DNA of 64,000 nucleotides from Marispirochaeta aestuarii. Lineage in GTDB: Bacteria; Spirochaetota; Spirochaetia; JC444; Marispirochaetaceae. Shown one piece after another: positions 1 to 7,997 of this stretch. The notes under the pieces are model-generated. The model searched no databases and was not told the origin of the DNA. It saw only the letters and a program-made list of their open reading frames with translations. The DNA is taken from contig NZ_MWQY01000016.1 of assembly GCF_002087085.1 (NCBI RefSeq), positions 36,222-100,221 of the forward strand. The letters run 5' to 3'. The stretch's first letter is position 1. Every line of letters begins with the position of its first letter. A program made the position numbers and the translations under genes.

Positions 1-1
1 G

Positions 2-193
2 GAAATCCTTGCCGCCCAGAGGAGCCTCTCCTCCCGGTCCGGACTATTCGCTGAACCCGCCGCCGCCGCCGCGTGGGCCGGATTCGTAAAGATGAAGGAT
101 GAAATAGATCCCGGAGCCACAGTGGCAGTACTGATTACCGGAAACGGCCTGAAGGACATCGACTCTGCCAAAAAGGGAGTAAGCCTGTCATGA
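2..193 (+). CDS. Threonine synthase-like PLP enzyme, C-terminal end (partial)
   Basis: The window opens inside a gene. Reading from base 2, the last 63 codons run to a TGA at 191-193. They contain a block typical of the threonine synthase family C-terminus (GLFAEPAAAAAWAGF, then VLITGNGLKD). Threonine synthases are fold-type II PLP enzymes that convert O-phosphohomoserine to threonine, but relatives in catabolic clusters can act on other amino acids. The stop overlaps the start of the next gene as ATGA, so it is translationally coupled to the molybdenum hydroxylase subunit. That argues for a role in this catabolic operon rather than threonine synthesis. The N-terminal part and the active-site lysine lie outside the window, so the substrate cannot be judged. 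Confidence 0.7.
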   Translation, partial: EILAAQRSLSSRSGLFAEPAAAAAWAGFVKMKDEIDPGATVAVLITGNGLKDIDSAKKGVSLS

Positions 194-2331
194 GTGCCGA
201 TATAAGCAAATCGATTCCCCGGGCCGACGGCAGGGCCAAGGCCGAAGGGCGGGCACGCTATATTGCCGATTATCCCCATGATGATATGCTGTGCGCCCGT
301 TTTTACCGGGCACCTTTTTCCCGGGGGATAATACGCTCCATCAAACTACCGGAACTCCCCGAGGGCTACCATGCGGTTGACTATCGGGATATCCCTGCGG
401 CCAACCATATAGCCCTGATCAAGAACGACCTGCCCGCCTTTGCGGAAAAGGAGATCCGCTACAGGGGACAGATCATCCTCATTCTGGCGGGCCCCGACCC
501 GGACATGGTTGACGAACTCCTTCAGGAAATCGAGGTGGATTACGAGGCGGGAATCCCCGCTGCAGGTATCGATGAGGGGCTTGCCTGTGTCGGCGGTCCC
601 ATCCATGGAACAGACAACATTTATGCCGATCTCCATATAAAAAAAGGCGATCCCGACGCAGCATTCGCCTCTGCGGCCCGGATCGTGGAGGGAGAATACT
701 CCACCGGGTTTCAGGAACAGCTCTATATGGAGCCCCAGGGGCTCATGGCCTGGACGGAGGAAGAGAACCGGAAGGTGGTGGTTCAGGGGTCCATGCAGTG
801 CCCCTATTACGTTAAGCATTCCGTGGAAGAGGTACTGGGCGAGGGCTATGAGGTCAGGGTCATCGAGACAACCACCGGCGGCGCCTTCGGCGGCAAGGAG
901 GACTACCCTGAGATTATGGGAGCCCCCCTGGCGGTGGCTGCCGTCAAAATCGGAAAACCCTTGAGGATGGTCTTCGACCGTTTCGAGGACCTCTCCTGGA
1001 CCTCCAAGAGGCACCCCTCACGGACCCGGATCCGCACCGCCCATGACGCGGATGGACGGATCACAGCCATGGATTACGACATAATCATCGACGGCGGTGC
1101 CTACGAAAGCTACTCCCTGATAGTTTTGCAGCGTGCCATCTTTACCTCCAACGGGGTCTATAATTTCCCCAATGTGCGGGTTCGGGGCAGGGCGGTGGCA
1201 AGCTCCACCGTGCCCTCCGGCGCTTTTCGCGGTTTCGGGGCCCCCCAGGCTATCTACGCCCTGGAGATGCACATGGAGAAGGCTGCCAGGGAGTTCTCGG
1301 CGGATCCTGTTGATTACCGGATGCCCTATGTCGCTGCCAAGGGGGACCCCACCATCACCGGCGGCAGAATCCACGAAGACGTCATCATGGACCGCCTTAT
1401 AGAAAAAGCCCTGGAGATTTCCGGCTTCCGGGAAAAACGTGAACGGTACCGGAAGGAGCCCTGGAAAGGTATCGGCATCTCCTTTTTCAACCATGGCTGC
1501 GGTTTTACCGGCGACGGAGAGCAGCGTCTTATAAAGGCAAAGGCCTCCCTGCGGAAAAACGCCGACGACAGCGTGGACATTCTTATTGCCAACATCGATA
1601 TGGGGCAGGGACCACAGACTACCTTTCCAAAAATTGTGGCCCGCATTCTTGACCTCCCCCGGGAAAGGATCCGCTACGACAACCCCGATACCGACAAGGT
1701 TCCCAATTCAGGTCCCACCGTGGCGAGCAGGACCATGATGATTGTGGGATACCTGGTTCAGAAGGCGGCAGAGCGGCTGAAAAAGGAGTGGGTCGGCGGA
1801 AAGGTCCAGGAGATCGAGGAGCACTACTCCATGCCCCCCTATGTCCGCTGGAAGCAGGAGACCCTGACCGGGGACGCCTATCCGGCCTTCGGCTGGGGGA
1901 TCAACGTGGTCGAGGTCGAGGTGGATCCCGTGACCTGGGAACCCGCAGTCCTCGGGGCCTGGGGTGTCTATGACGTGGGAGTCGCCATTGATGAGAGGGT
2001 CGTGGCCGGCCAGATCCAGGGGGGCATGAGCCAGGCCCTGGGCTACGCCTGTCTTGAAAATCTTGAAGTCGACGGTGACGGGGTATTTCGTCAGCGTACC
2101 ATGGCGGACTACATTGTTCCCACCAGCCTGGATTTTCCCCGTACGGGAGCCTGTACCCTGGACAATCCCTATGAGTACGGCCCCTTTGGTGCCAAGGGGG
2201 TGGGAGAGATCGTCCATGATGGCGGACACGCGGCTTTCTGCGCTGCTCTTGAGCAGGCCACGGGCAGGGACTGTCCTGATGTTCCCCTTACCCCGGAACG
2301 CTTACTGGAGATTATGAACAATGACGATTGA
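190..2331 (+). CDS. xdhA: Xanthine dehydrogenase family, molybdopterin-binding subunit
   Basis: The 713-residue large subunit of a three-subunit molybdenum hydroxylase, which hydroxylates a purine or similar heterocycle with water and passes electrons to the Fe-S and FAD subunits. Molybdenum cofactor signatures are visible: GGAFGGKED near residues 231-239, GAFRGFGAPQ near 344-353, and GAKGVGE ending in the likely catalytic Glu673. The length suits a stand-alone large subunit (E. coli XdhA is of similar size). The ATG start overlaps the upstream stop by ATGA, and its end overlaps the next gene by 11 bases. No in-frame UGA is present, so it is not itself a selenoprotein. Xanthine or hypoxanthine is the likely substrate given the purine-type neighbours, but family members also use nicotinate or aldehydes. 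Confidence 0.88.
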   Translation: MSADISKSIPRADGRAKAEGRARYIADYPHDDMLCARFYRAPFSRGIIRSIKLPELPEGYHAVDYRDIPAANHIALIKNDLPAFAEKEIRYRGQIILILAGPDPDMVDELLQEIEVDYEAGIPAAGIDEGLACVGGPIHGTDNIYADLHIKKGDPDAAFASAARIVEGEYSTGFQEQLYMEPQGLMAWTEEENRKVVVQGSMQCPYYVKHSVEEVLGEGYEVRVIETTTGGAFGGKEDYPEIMGAPLAVAAVKIGKPLRMVFDRFEDLSWTSKRHPSRTRIRTAHDADGRITAMDYDIIIDGGAYESYSLIVLQRAIFTSNGVYNFPNVRVRGRAVASSTVPSGAFRGFGAPQAIYALEMHMEKAAREFSADPVDYRMPYVAAKGDPTITGGRIHEDVIMDRLIEKALEISGFREKRERYRKEPWKGIGISFFNHGCGFTGDGEQRLIKAKASLRKNADDSVDILIANIDMGQGPQTTFPKIVARILDLPRERIRYDNPDTDKVPNSGPTVASRTMMIVGYLVQKAAERLKKEWVGGKVQEIEEHYSMPPYVRWKQETLTGDAYPAFGWGINVVEVEVDPVTWEPAVLGAWGVYDVGVAIDERVVAGQIQGGMSQALGYACLENLEVDGDGVFRQRTMADYIVPTSLDFPRTGACTLDNPYEYGPFGAKGVGEIVHDGGHAAFCAALEQATGRDCPDVPLTPERLLEIMNNDD

Positions 2332-2800
2332 ATTCTTTGTAAACGGTATGCCTGTTCTGGTACAGGCCGACCCCATGAAACGGCTTCTGGACATCCTGCG
2401 GGAGAACCTCTCCATGGCAGGAACCAAGGAGGGCTGTGGAGAGGGGGAGTGCGGCGCCTGCAGTGTTCTGATGGACGGCAGACTGGTGAACAGTTGTCTT
2501 ATCCCCATGGCACAGGTCGAAGGCACCCGCGTTGAGACCATCGACGGTCTTCGGGAAAGTGCGGCCGGACAAATCCTGAGCGAAGCCTTCGCTGAGGCCC
2601 ATTCAGTGCAGTGCGGTTTCTGTACCCCCGGCATGATGATGGCAACCCTGGCCCTTCTGAAGGGGAACCCCGATCCGACGGAGGGTGAGATACGCCTGGC
2701 CCTTTCGGGAAACATCTGCCGCTGTACCGGTTATGACATGATTATCGATGGTGTGATGCTGGCCGCGCGCAGGGCACGGGAGCAGGGGGTCGCCTGGTGA
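2321..2800 (+). CDS. xdhC: Xanthine dehydrogenase family, [2Fe-2S] subunit
   Basis: A 159-residue electron-transfer subunit carrying two [2Fe-2S] clusters. All eight ligands are visible. The plant-ferredoxin-type cluster uses Cys39, Cys44, Cys47 and Cys59 (GCGEGECGAC, then NSC). The second, helical-domain cluster uses Cys98, Cys101, Cys133 and Cys135 (CGFC, then CRC). The length equals that of E. coli XdhC. It overlaps the large-subunit gene upstream, and its TGA overlaps the GTG start of the FAD subunit (GTGA). Electrons would pass from the molybdenum centre through these clusters to FAD. Its intact cysteines contrast with the cysteine-less equivalent domain of XdhD in the same cluster. Confidence 0.92.
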   Translation: MTIEFFVNGMPVLVQADPMKRLLDILRENLSMAGTKEGCGEGECGACSVLMDGRLVNSCLIPMAQVEGTRVETIDGLRESAAGQILSEAFAEAHSVQCGFCTPGMMMATLALLKGNPDPTEGEIRLALSGNICRCTGYDMIIDGVMLAARRAREQGVAW

Positions 2801-3654
2801 AAAGACTGCGACCGACACGGCTTGAGGATGCTCTGGAGTTCAGGGCTGAGTATAAGGCCCTGCCATTTGCCGGAGGGACCGATCTGATGGTGCGTCACCG
2901 TGGTTACACCGGGACCCTTCCGAAGATACAGTCCCCGGTACTGTTTCTCGATGCCCTGGATGAGCTGAAAACCCTGGAAATCGTGGATGGTACGCTGCGG
3001 ATCGGCGCGGGGGTCAGCATGGCGGAACTGTTGGCTTTTCCTGGAACCCCTGAACTGCTTCGCCGGGCCGTGCAGCTGATCGCGGCCCCTGCCCTCCGGA
3101 ACAGGGCCAGCCTGGGAGGGAATATCTGTAACGCCTCCCCTGCAGCGGACAGCCTGCCGCCCCTGTATGTGCATCAGGCCAAGGTTGTAGCTGTTTCCCG
3201 GGAGGGAGAACGGAGTCTTCCAATTGCCGAATTCCTTACCGGTCCCGGACAGACCGCCCTCAAGGAGTATGAAATACTCCTGAGAATTGAGCTTCCCCTG
3301 CTGCCTGAGAAAGGCAGGCTTTACTACCGCAAGGTGGGGACCCGAAAAGCCAATGCCCTGTCAAAACTCTCCTCCGCAGGTTACGCAGAGATAGATAAGG
3401 GAAAGGTCCTTGATTTCCGTTTTGCCCTTGGCGCGGTGGCGCCAACGGTAATCCGTTTGTCGGAGGCGGAATCCCTGGTACAGGGCGCATCGCTGAAAGA
3501 GATAGACACCCGTGCAGTGTCAGAAGCCGCGGAAACACGTATACAACCTATCGATGACCAGCGATCCAATGCGACATACCGCAGGAAGATCGCCTTGAAC
3601 AGTTTAATGGAATTTATTGAACAACTGAAAACTATTGTTCCGGAGGATTTATGA
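2797..3654 (+). CDS. xdhB: Xanthine dehydrogenase family, FAD-binding subunit
   Basis: A 285-residue FAD-binding subunit that receives electrons from the Fe-S subunit and hands them to an acceptor such as NAD. The FAD signatures are present: FAGGTDL near residues 25-31 and RNRASLGGNICNASPAADS near 100-118, the usual T/S-I/L-GGN-x-x-x-x-SPAxD block, followed by the CO dehydrogenase flavoprotein C-terminal domain. Translation starts at a GTG embedded in the preceding stop (GTGA). The following PLP-enzyme gene overlaps its stop by four bases, so five genes in a row are translationally coupled. The subunit order Mo, FeS, FAD differs from the xdhABC order of E. coli. Confidence 0.88.
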   Translation: MKRLRPTRLEDALEFRAEYKALPFAGGTDLMVRHRGYTGTLPKIQSPVLFLDALDELKTLEIVDGTLRIGAGVSMAELLAFPGTPELLRRAVQLIAAPALRNRASLGGNICNASPAADSLPPLYVHQAKVVAVSREGERSLPIAEFLTGPGQTALKEYEILLRIELPLLPEKGRLYYRKVGTRKANALSKLSSAGYAEIDKGKVLDFRFALGAVAPTVIRLSEAESLVQGASLKEIDTRAVSEAAETRIQPIDDQRSNATYRRKIALNSLMEFIEQLKTIVPEDL

Positions 3655-5114
3655 TTGATTTGACCGTACATGAGGCACAGATTGAAAAAAACGCACAGCT
3701 CTGTGCCCGGCAGGGGATTCTTCTGCCGACATACAAGGAGATGGCGGATCCCGATACTGTTTCGGCCGAAATCAAGGAAGAGCTCAAGGGTATCGGGCTG
3801 AACCAGGTCCATTCCCGAAACCTTTACCGGGTAACCTGGGAGAACGAAGCTCTGGAGACCGGCGGCACCTACAGCGGGGTTAACTATATCGAAATTCCCT
3901 CGTCCCTGACGGGAATAAGGGCCCGGGTTGTCGGTCTTGTGGGCAAGTGGTTTCCCACCGGCGCCCATAAGGTAGGAGCCGCTTACAGCTGTCTGGCCCC
4001 GACTCTGGTGACCGGACAGTTTGATCCGGAAAAGAACATGGCGGTCTGGCCTTCCACTGGTAATTATTGCCGGGGAGGGGCCTATATTTCCCGCCTGCTG
4101 GCATGTAAATCCGTAGCGATACTCCCGGAGGAAATGTCACAGGAACGTTTCAACTGGCTCAGGAAGATGGCGGACGAGACCATTGCAACCCCCGGGTGTG
4201 AAAGCAACGTAAAGGAGATCTTTGACAAGTGCGCCGAACTCAATGCCGAGCGGGGAGACAGCATTTTTATCTTCAACCAGTTCTCAGAATTCGGAAACCA
4301 TCTCTGGCATCACGAGGTAACCGGCCGTTCAATGGAAAAGGTTCTGAAGCAGATAATGGGACCCAAAGACCGTTTTGCCGGTACCTGTGTCTCCTCGGGT
4401 TCCGCCGGAACCACTGCCAGCGGTGAGTACCTGAAGCGGGTCTACCCCGGGGCAAAACTTGCGGTGAGTGAAGCCCTGCAGTGTCCCACCCTGCTTTCCA
4501 ACGGCTTCGGCGGACATCGCATCGAGGGAATCGGTGACAAGCATGTACCCTGGATACACAATCTGAAGAATACCGATATGGTTGTAGCCATCGACGACGA
4601 AGCGACCATGAGACTTTTACGGCTCTTTAACGAAGCCCTGGGCAAGGCCTACCTGAAAGAAAAAGGAGTGGATCCGTCCCTGATCGAGGTTTTGAACGTG
4701 ATGGGTATAAGCAGTATCTGTAATCTGCTCACGGCCATCAAATTTGCCAAATACTATGAACTGACGGAAGAAGATGTGGTAATGACGGTCTTCACCGATT
4801 CGGAAGCTATGTACACCTCCCGTCTTGCGGAGCTTAACGCGGAGCGGGGACCCTACACCAGGGACAACGCCGTGGCGGACTTTGAACTTCTCCGGAGAAC
4901 CGGTATCGACGCCCTGCTGGAGCTTCGTTATGAGGACCGCAAGCGTATTCATAACCTGAAATACTACACCTGGGTGGAGCAGCAGGGAAAAACCTATGCC
5001 GAGATAAACGCTCAGTGGTACGACAGGGATTACTGGGAGAATATCTACCGGGCCAAGGACAGACTTGATGAACTGATCCTGGAGTTTAACGAGCGGGTGC
5101 GGAGGTATATGTAG
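3651..5114 (+). CDS. PLP-dependent fold-type II enzyme of the cysteine synthase superfamily
   Basis: A 487-residue protein of the tryptophan synthase beta/cysteine synthase superfamily. Lys107 in PTGAHKVG is the probable Schiff-base lysine. A Ser/Gly-rich stretch (SSGSAGTTASG, about residues 250-260) probably binds the cofactor phosphate. It is longer than YgeX (2,3-diaminopropionate ammonia-lyase, about 400 residues) and not obviously orthologous to it. The family is generally annotated only as a PLP-dependent protein. It overlaps xdhB by four bases and is the second PLP enzyme of the operon, so it probably eliminates ammonia from, or otherwise processes, an amino-acid intermediate released from purines. 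The exact reaction is unknown. A G/A-rich repeat array begins right after its stop. Confidence 0.75.
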   Translation: MIDLTVHEAQIEKNAQLCARQGILLPTYKEMADPDTVSAEIKEELKGIGLNQVHSRNLYRVTWENEALETGGTYSGVNYIEIPSSLTGIRARVVGLVGKWFPTGAHKVGAAYSCLAPTLVTGQFDPEKNMAVWPSTGNYCRGGAYISRLLACKSVAILPEEMSQERFNWLRKMADETIATPGCESNVKEIFDKCAELNAERGDSIFIFNQFSEFGNHLWHHEVTGRSMEKVLKQIMGPKDRFAGTCVSSGSAGTTASGEYLKRVYPGAKLAVSEALQCPTLLSNGFGGHRIEGIGDKHVPWIHNLKNTDMVVAIDDEATMRLLRLFNEALGKAYLKEKGVDPSLIEVLNVMGISSICNLLTAIKFAKYYELTEEDVVMTVFTDSEAMYTSRLAELNAERGPYTRDNAVADFELLRRTGIDALLELRYEDRKRIHNLKYYTWVEQQGKTYAEINAQWYDRDYWENIYRAKDRLDELILEFNERVRRYM

Positions 5115-5118
5115 GATT

Positions 5119-5441
5119 TCGCAGAGTAACGCAGAGGATGAAGAGGAACCGCGCAGAGGCCGCTGAGGATGCAGAGATGGAGGGGCCGCGCAGAGGCCGC
5201 TGAGGACGCAGAGGATGGAGATGACCGCGCAGAGGTCGCAGAGTAACGGAGAGGATGGAGAGGGGCCGCGCAAAGGTCGCAGAGTAACGCAGAGGATGGA
5301 GAGGGGCCGCGCAAAGGTTGCTGAGGACGCAGAGATGAGGGGGCGCGCAGAGGCCGCGGAGGGTCGCAGAGGAGTAAATGGAAGATAACTCTGTGTTCTC
5401 TGCGACTCCGGGGTGAATCTTTGAAGCGAGCATCTCTGTTC
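5119..5441 (+). repeat. G/A-rich degenerate repeat array 1 with conserved tail
   Basis: This fills most of the 363-base gap between the PLP enzyme and the deaminase gene. The unit is about 45 bases, built from CGCGCAGAGGCCGCTGAGG and CGCAGAGTAACGCAGAG blocks, repeated six or so times imperfectly to about 5372. It ends with an inverted copy (CTCTGTGTTCTCTGCG, about 5390-5405), then GGGGTGAATC and the 12-mer GCATCTCTGTTC at 5430-5441. The same 12-mer ends array 3. Reading frames across it on either strand are low-complexity and not genes. Such GCAGAG-type arrays are scattered through many environmental bacterial genomes; their function is unknown. Confidence 0.85.
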
Positions 5442-5477
5442 TGAATCAGTACTCATGATGGATTTTTTGGAGGGGCT

Positions 5478-6848
5478 ATGATCTTGTTGAAGAATTGTTT
5501 TTACCTGGTAAAGTCGGCGGATGATCCGGGCAGCTTTGGAGTGGATGTTCTGATCCGGGGAAACCGCGTCGAGGCAGTCGGTTCGAATCTTGCTATGCCT
5601 GCAGATGCTGAGGGGAGGGTAATAGATGCTTCGCGGCATGTGGTAATTCCCGGCCTGGTAAATACTCATCACCATTTTTATCAAACTCTTACCAGAAATC
5701 TTCCGGCGGTGCAGAACGCCAAGCTTTTTACCTGGCTGGTCTATTTATATGAAATCTGGAAATATCTGGATGAGGATGCCATCTACTGGTCCACAGCTCT
5801 GGCTACGGCGGAACTGCTTAAAACCGGCTGTACCCTGACGACCGACCATCATTATCTGTATCCCGGAGGTGTGGGGGCTGATATTATGGCCCTTCAGTTC
5901 AAGGCTGCCGGAGACACGGGAATACGCTTTTCTCCCACCAGGGGATCCATGAGCCTTTCCAAAAAGGACGGCGGGCTGCCTCCGGATACGGTAGTCCAGA
6001 GTGAAGACGATATCCTGGTCGACTCCGAGCGGGTGATCCGGGAGTTTCATGATTCCGATCCTTTTTCCATGCGAAAAATAGCCCTTGCCCCCTGCAGTCC
6101 CTTTTCGGTGTCCGAACAGTCAATGAAGGATACCGCGGCTCTGGCGCGAAAGTACGGGGTGCTGCTGCATACCCACCTGGCGGAAACTAAGGACGAGAAT
6201 AAATTCTGCGAACGAACCCTGGGGCGGCGGCCCTTGAAGGTGATGGAGGACTGTGACTTTGTGGGCCCCGATGTCTGGTTTGCCCACGGAATCCATTTTA
6301 CCGATGATGAGCTTTCAGTCCTGCAAGAGACGGGCTGTCAGATTGCCCACTGCCCGACTTCCAACATGCGCCTTGGATCGGGGATTTGCAGGGTGAAAGA
6401 GATGAAGGAGATGGGGATAAACGTTGCCCTGGCGGTGGACGGCTCTGCTTCAAATGATTCTTCAGATATGCTCGGGGAGATCCGGAATGCTCTTTTCCTG
6501 CAGCGGGTTGCCCATGGTGCCGATGCGTTAACAGGTCGGGACGTTTTCCGGATGGCGACCGAGAACGGAGCCAGACTCCTGAATTTCGAAAAAGCTGGTA
6601 TAATAGAAGAGGGCGGACCTGCGGATATAGCCCTCTTTGATGTGCATAAATTGGAGTATGCAGGCTCCCTGTCGGATCCTCTGGGGGCGCTGATCTTTTC
6701 CGGTTACAACCATGGAACGGATTACACCATTGTCAACGGAAAACTCGTGGTGGAAAAAGGACGTCTTACCGGCATAGACGAGGAGGATCTGAGTCGCAGG
6801 GCAAATGCGGCGGCGTCGAGACTCTATGAAAAAGCGGGGATTGTCTAG
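5478..6848 (+). CDS. 8-oxoguanine deaminase-like amidohydrolase
   Basis: A 456-residue metal-dependent amidohydrolase of the TrzN/AtzB/SsnA branch, closest by motif to 8-oxoguanine deaminases (HHHFYQTLTR, then KLFTWL and TTDHHYLYP). That reaction turns 8-oxoguanine into urate plus ammonia. Metal and catalytic residues are in place: His64 and His66 (HxH), His231/His233 with Glu236 in HTHLAET, His270 in FAHGIHF and Asp321 in AVDGSASND. The start is supported by the ribosome site GGAGGGG just upstream. It sits between two repeat arrays within the purine-type cluster, where E. coli carries the relative SsnA. Guanine or another aminopurine is an alternative substrate. No signal peptide is visible, so it is cytoplasmic. 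Confidence 0.8.
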   Translation: MILLKNCFYLVKSADDPGSFGVDVLIRGNRVEAVGSNLAMPADAEGRVIDASRHVVIPGLVNTHHHFYQTLTRNLPAVQNAKLFTWLVYLYEIWKYLDEDAIYWSTALATAELLKTGCTLTTDHHYLYPGGVGADIMALQFKAAGDTGIRFSPTRGSMSLSKKDGGLPPDTVVQSEDDILVDSERVIREFHDSDPFSMRKIALAPCSPFSVSEQSMKDTAALARKYGVLLHTHLAETKDENKFCERTLGRRPLKVMEDCDFVGPDVWFAHGIHFTDDELSVLQETGCQIAHCPTSNMRLGSGICRVKEMKEMGINVALAVDGSASNDSSDMLGEIRNALFLQRVAHGADALTGRDVFRMATENGARLLNFEKAGIIEEGGPADIALFDVHKLEYAGSLSDPLGALIFSGYNHGTDYTIVNGKLVVEKGRLTGIDEEDLSRRANAAASRLYEKAGIV

Positions 6849-6867
6849 CCGAGCCTGGGAAACCGTG

Positions 6868-7180
6868 CAGGGGGAGAAAGGACCGCGCAGAGGACGCAGA
6901 GGGACGCGGAGAAATAGCCGCGCAGAGGCTGGTAGGACGCAGAGGGGACGCTGAGGATTGGGGCCGCGCAGAGGACGCAGAGGACGCGGAGGACGCGGAG
7001 AAATAGCCACGCAGAGGCCGCTGAGGTTCGCAGAGAAGAGACCGCGCAGAGGACGCGGAGGAATAGCCACGCAGAGGCCGCTGAGGACGCAGAGAAGATA
7101 CCACGCAGAGGCCGGTGAGGACGCAGAGGGGACGCTGAGGATTGGGGCCACGCAGAGGTCGCTGAGAGTTATGGAGAACA
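6868..7180 (+). repeat. G/A-rich degenerate repeat array 2
   Basis: This fills the 348-base gap between the deaminase and the second FAD subunit. It is made of alternating CGCGCAGAGG, CCACGCAGAGGCCGCTGAGG and GACGCGGAG blocks with short linkers such as AAATAGC and GATTGGGGC. Larger units are themselves duplicated: GACGCTGAGGATTGGGGCC occurs near 6948 and again, with one change, near 7132. It is in the same orientation as arrays 1 and 3, but the GGTGAATC...GCATCTCTGTTC tail is missing here. No gene is supported inside it; apparent reading frames are Pro/Leu/Arg-rich repeats on the complementary strand. Confidence 0.85.
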
Positions 7181-7196
7181 GGTAGAGGGGGTATGG

Positions 7197-7997
7197 ATGA
7201 TGCAGGACTATAAACTCGCTTCGAGTATTGAAGAGGCCGTGGAGCTTAACAAGGCGGGCTATGTGTTTCTTGCCGGGGGGACCCAGGTGAACCGGTCACC
7301 TTTTTTGAAGCATGGCCACCGCCCGGAGAAGGTGGTAAGCATTTCCGGGCTCGATTTGTCCGGTATTTCCCGGGAGGGCAACGAGTTTCTGATCGGTGCC
7401 GGTGCCACTTTACAGGATATTGCAGACAGCCATCTTATACCTGATGTTCTGCGCAGGGCGGCGGGATTTATTCCCAATAGAAGTGTCCGCAATATTGCGA
7501 CCATCGGCGGTAACGTCGGAGCAAAGAGGCCCGATTCCTACCTGATACCCACACTGATGGCCCTCGGAGCCGTGGCGGAAACAGTCGCCGGGCCGGTATC
7601 AGTAAATGAGTATGTGGACGGGGATAACGAGACCCTGATAATCCGTTTTCGCATTCCTCCCCTGGAGGGAGCGTGCCGGGCAATAAAGGAGTCCCGGTCA
7701 CACCAGGCATTGCCGGTGGTAAGCGCGGCGGCCTGGATGCGGGCTGAAGGGGGCGCTGTTAAGGAAGCCGTGGTAGCGGCGGGCTGTGTTGCTCCGAGAA
7801 CGATGCGCCTGAGAGAAATCGAAGAGGGGATTGTCTCCGGGAAACTCCTGGAATCCGGACAGGCCCTGGAAGTGGCGGTGGCAGGGGCGATTCATCCCGA
7901 GGAGGATATCCTGGGAAGCCGGGAGTATAAAACCTATATCAACTCGGTTTTGATCGCCGATCTTGTCCGCGGTCTGGCAGAGGAGGTGCTCAAATGA
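7197..7997 (+). CDS. ygfM: FAD-binding subunit of molybdenum hydroxylase, YgfM type
   Basis: A 266-residue FAD-binding oxidoreductase subunit close in length and pattern to E. coli YgfM (259 residues). FAD contacts are recognisable as LAGGTQVNRSP near residues 24-34 and RNIATIGGNVGAKR near 98-111; the usual SPAxD is altered, as in YgfM. The C-terminus (ILGSREYKTYINSVLIADL) also matches that family. It would act as redox partner for the adjacent XdhD. A GAGGGGG ribosome site precedes the ATG, and its TGA overlaps the ATG of xdhD. The repeat array immediately upstream leaves no clear promoter, so read-through from the upstream genes is likely. Confidence 0.85.
   Translation: MMQDYKLASSIEEAVELNKAGYVFLAGGTQVNRSPFLKHGHRPEKVVSISGLDLSGISREGNEFLIGAGATLQDIADSHLIPDVLRRAAGFIPNRSVRNIATIGGNVGAKRPDSYLIPTLMALGAVAETVAGPVSVNEYVDGDNETLIIRFRIPPLEGACRAIKESRSHQALPVVSAAAWMRAEGGAVKEAVVAAGCVAPRTMRLREIEEGIVSGKLLESGQALEVAVAGAIHPEEDILGSREYKTYINSVLIADLVRGLAEEVLK

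Noticed and set aside
4617..7151. Minus-strand frames of 200-355 codons over the PLP gene end and repeat arrays 1 and 2
   Set aside because: They consist largely of translated repeat (RPLRGPS-type peptides) and antisense sequence, without ribosome sites or family likeness.
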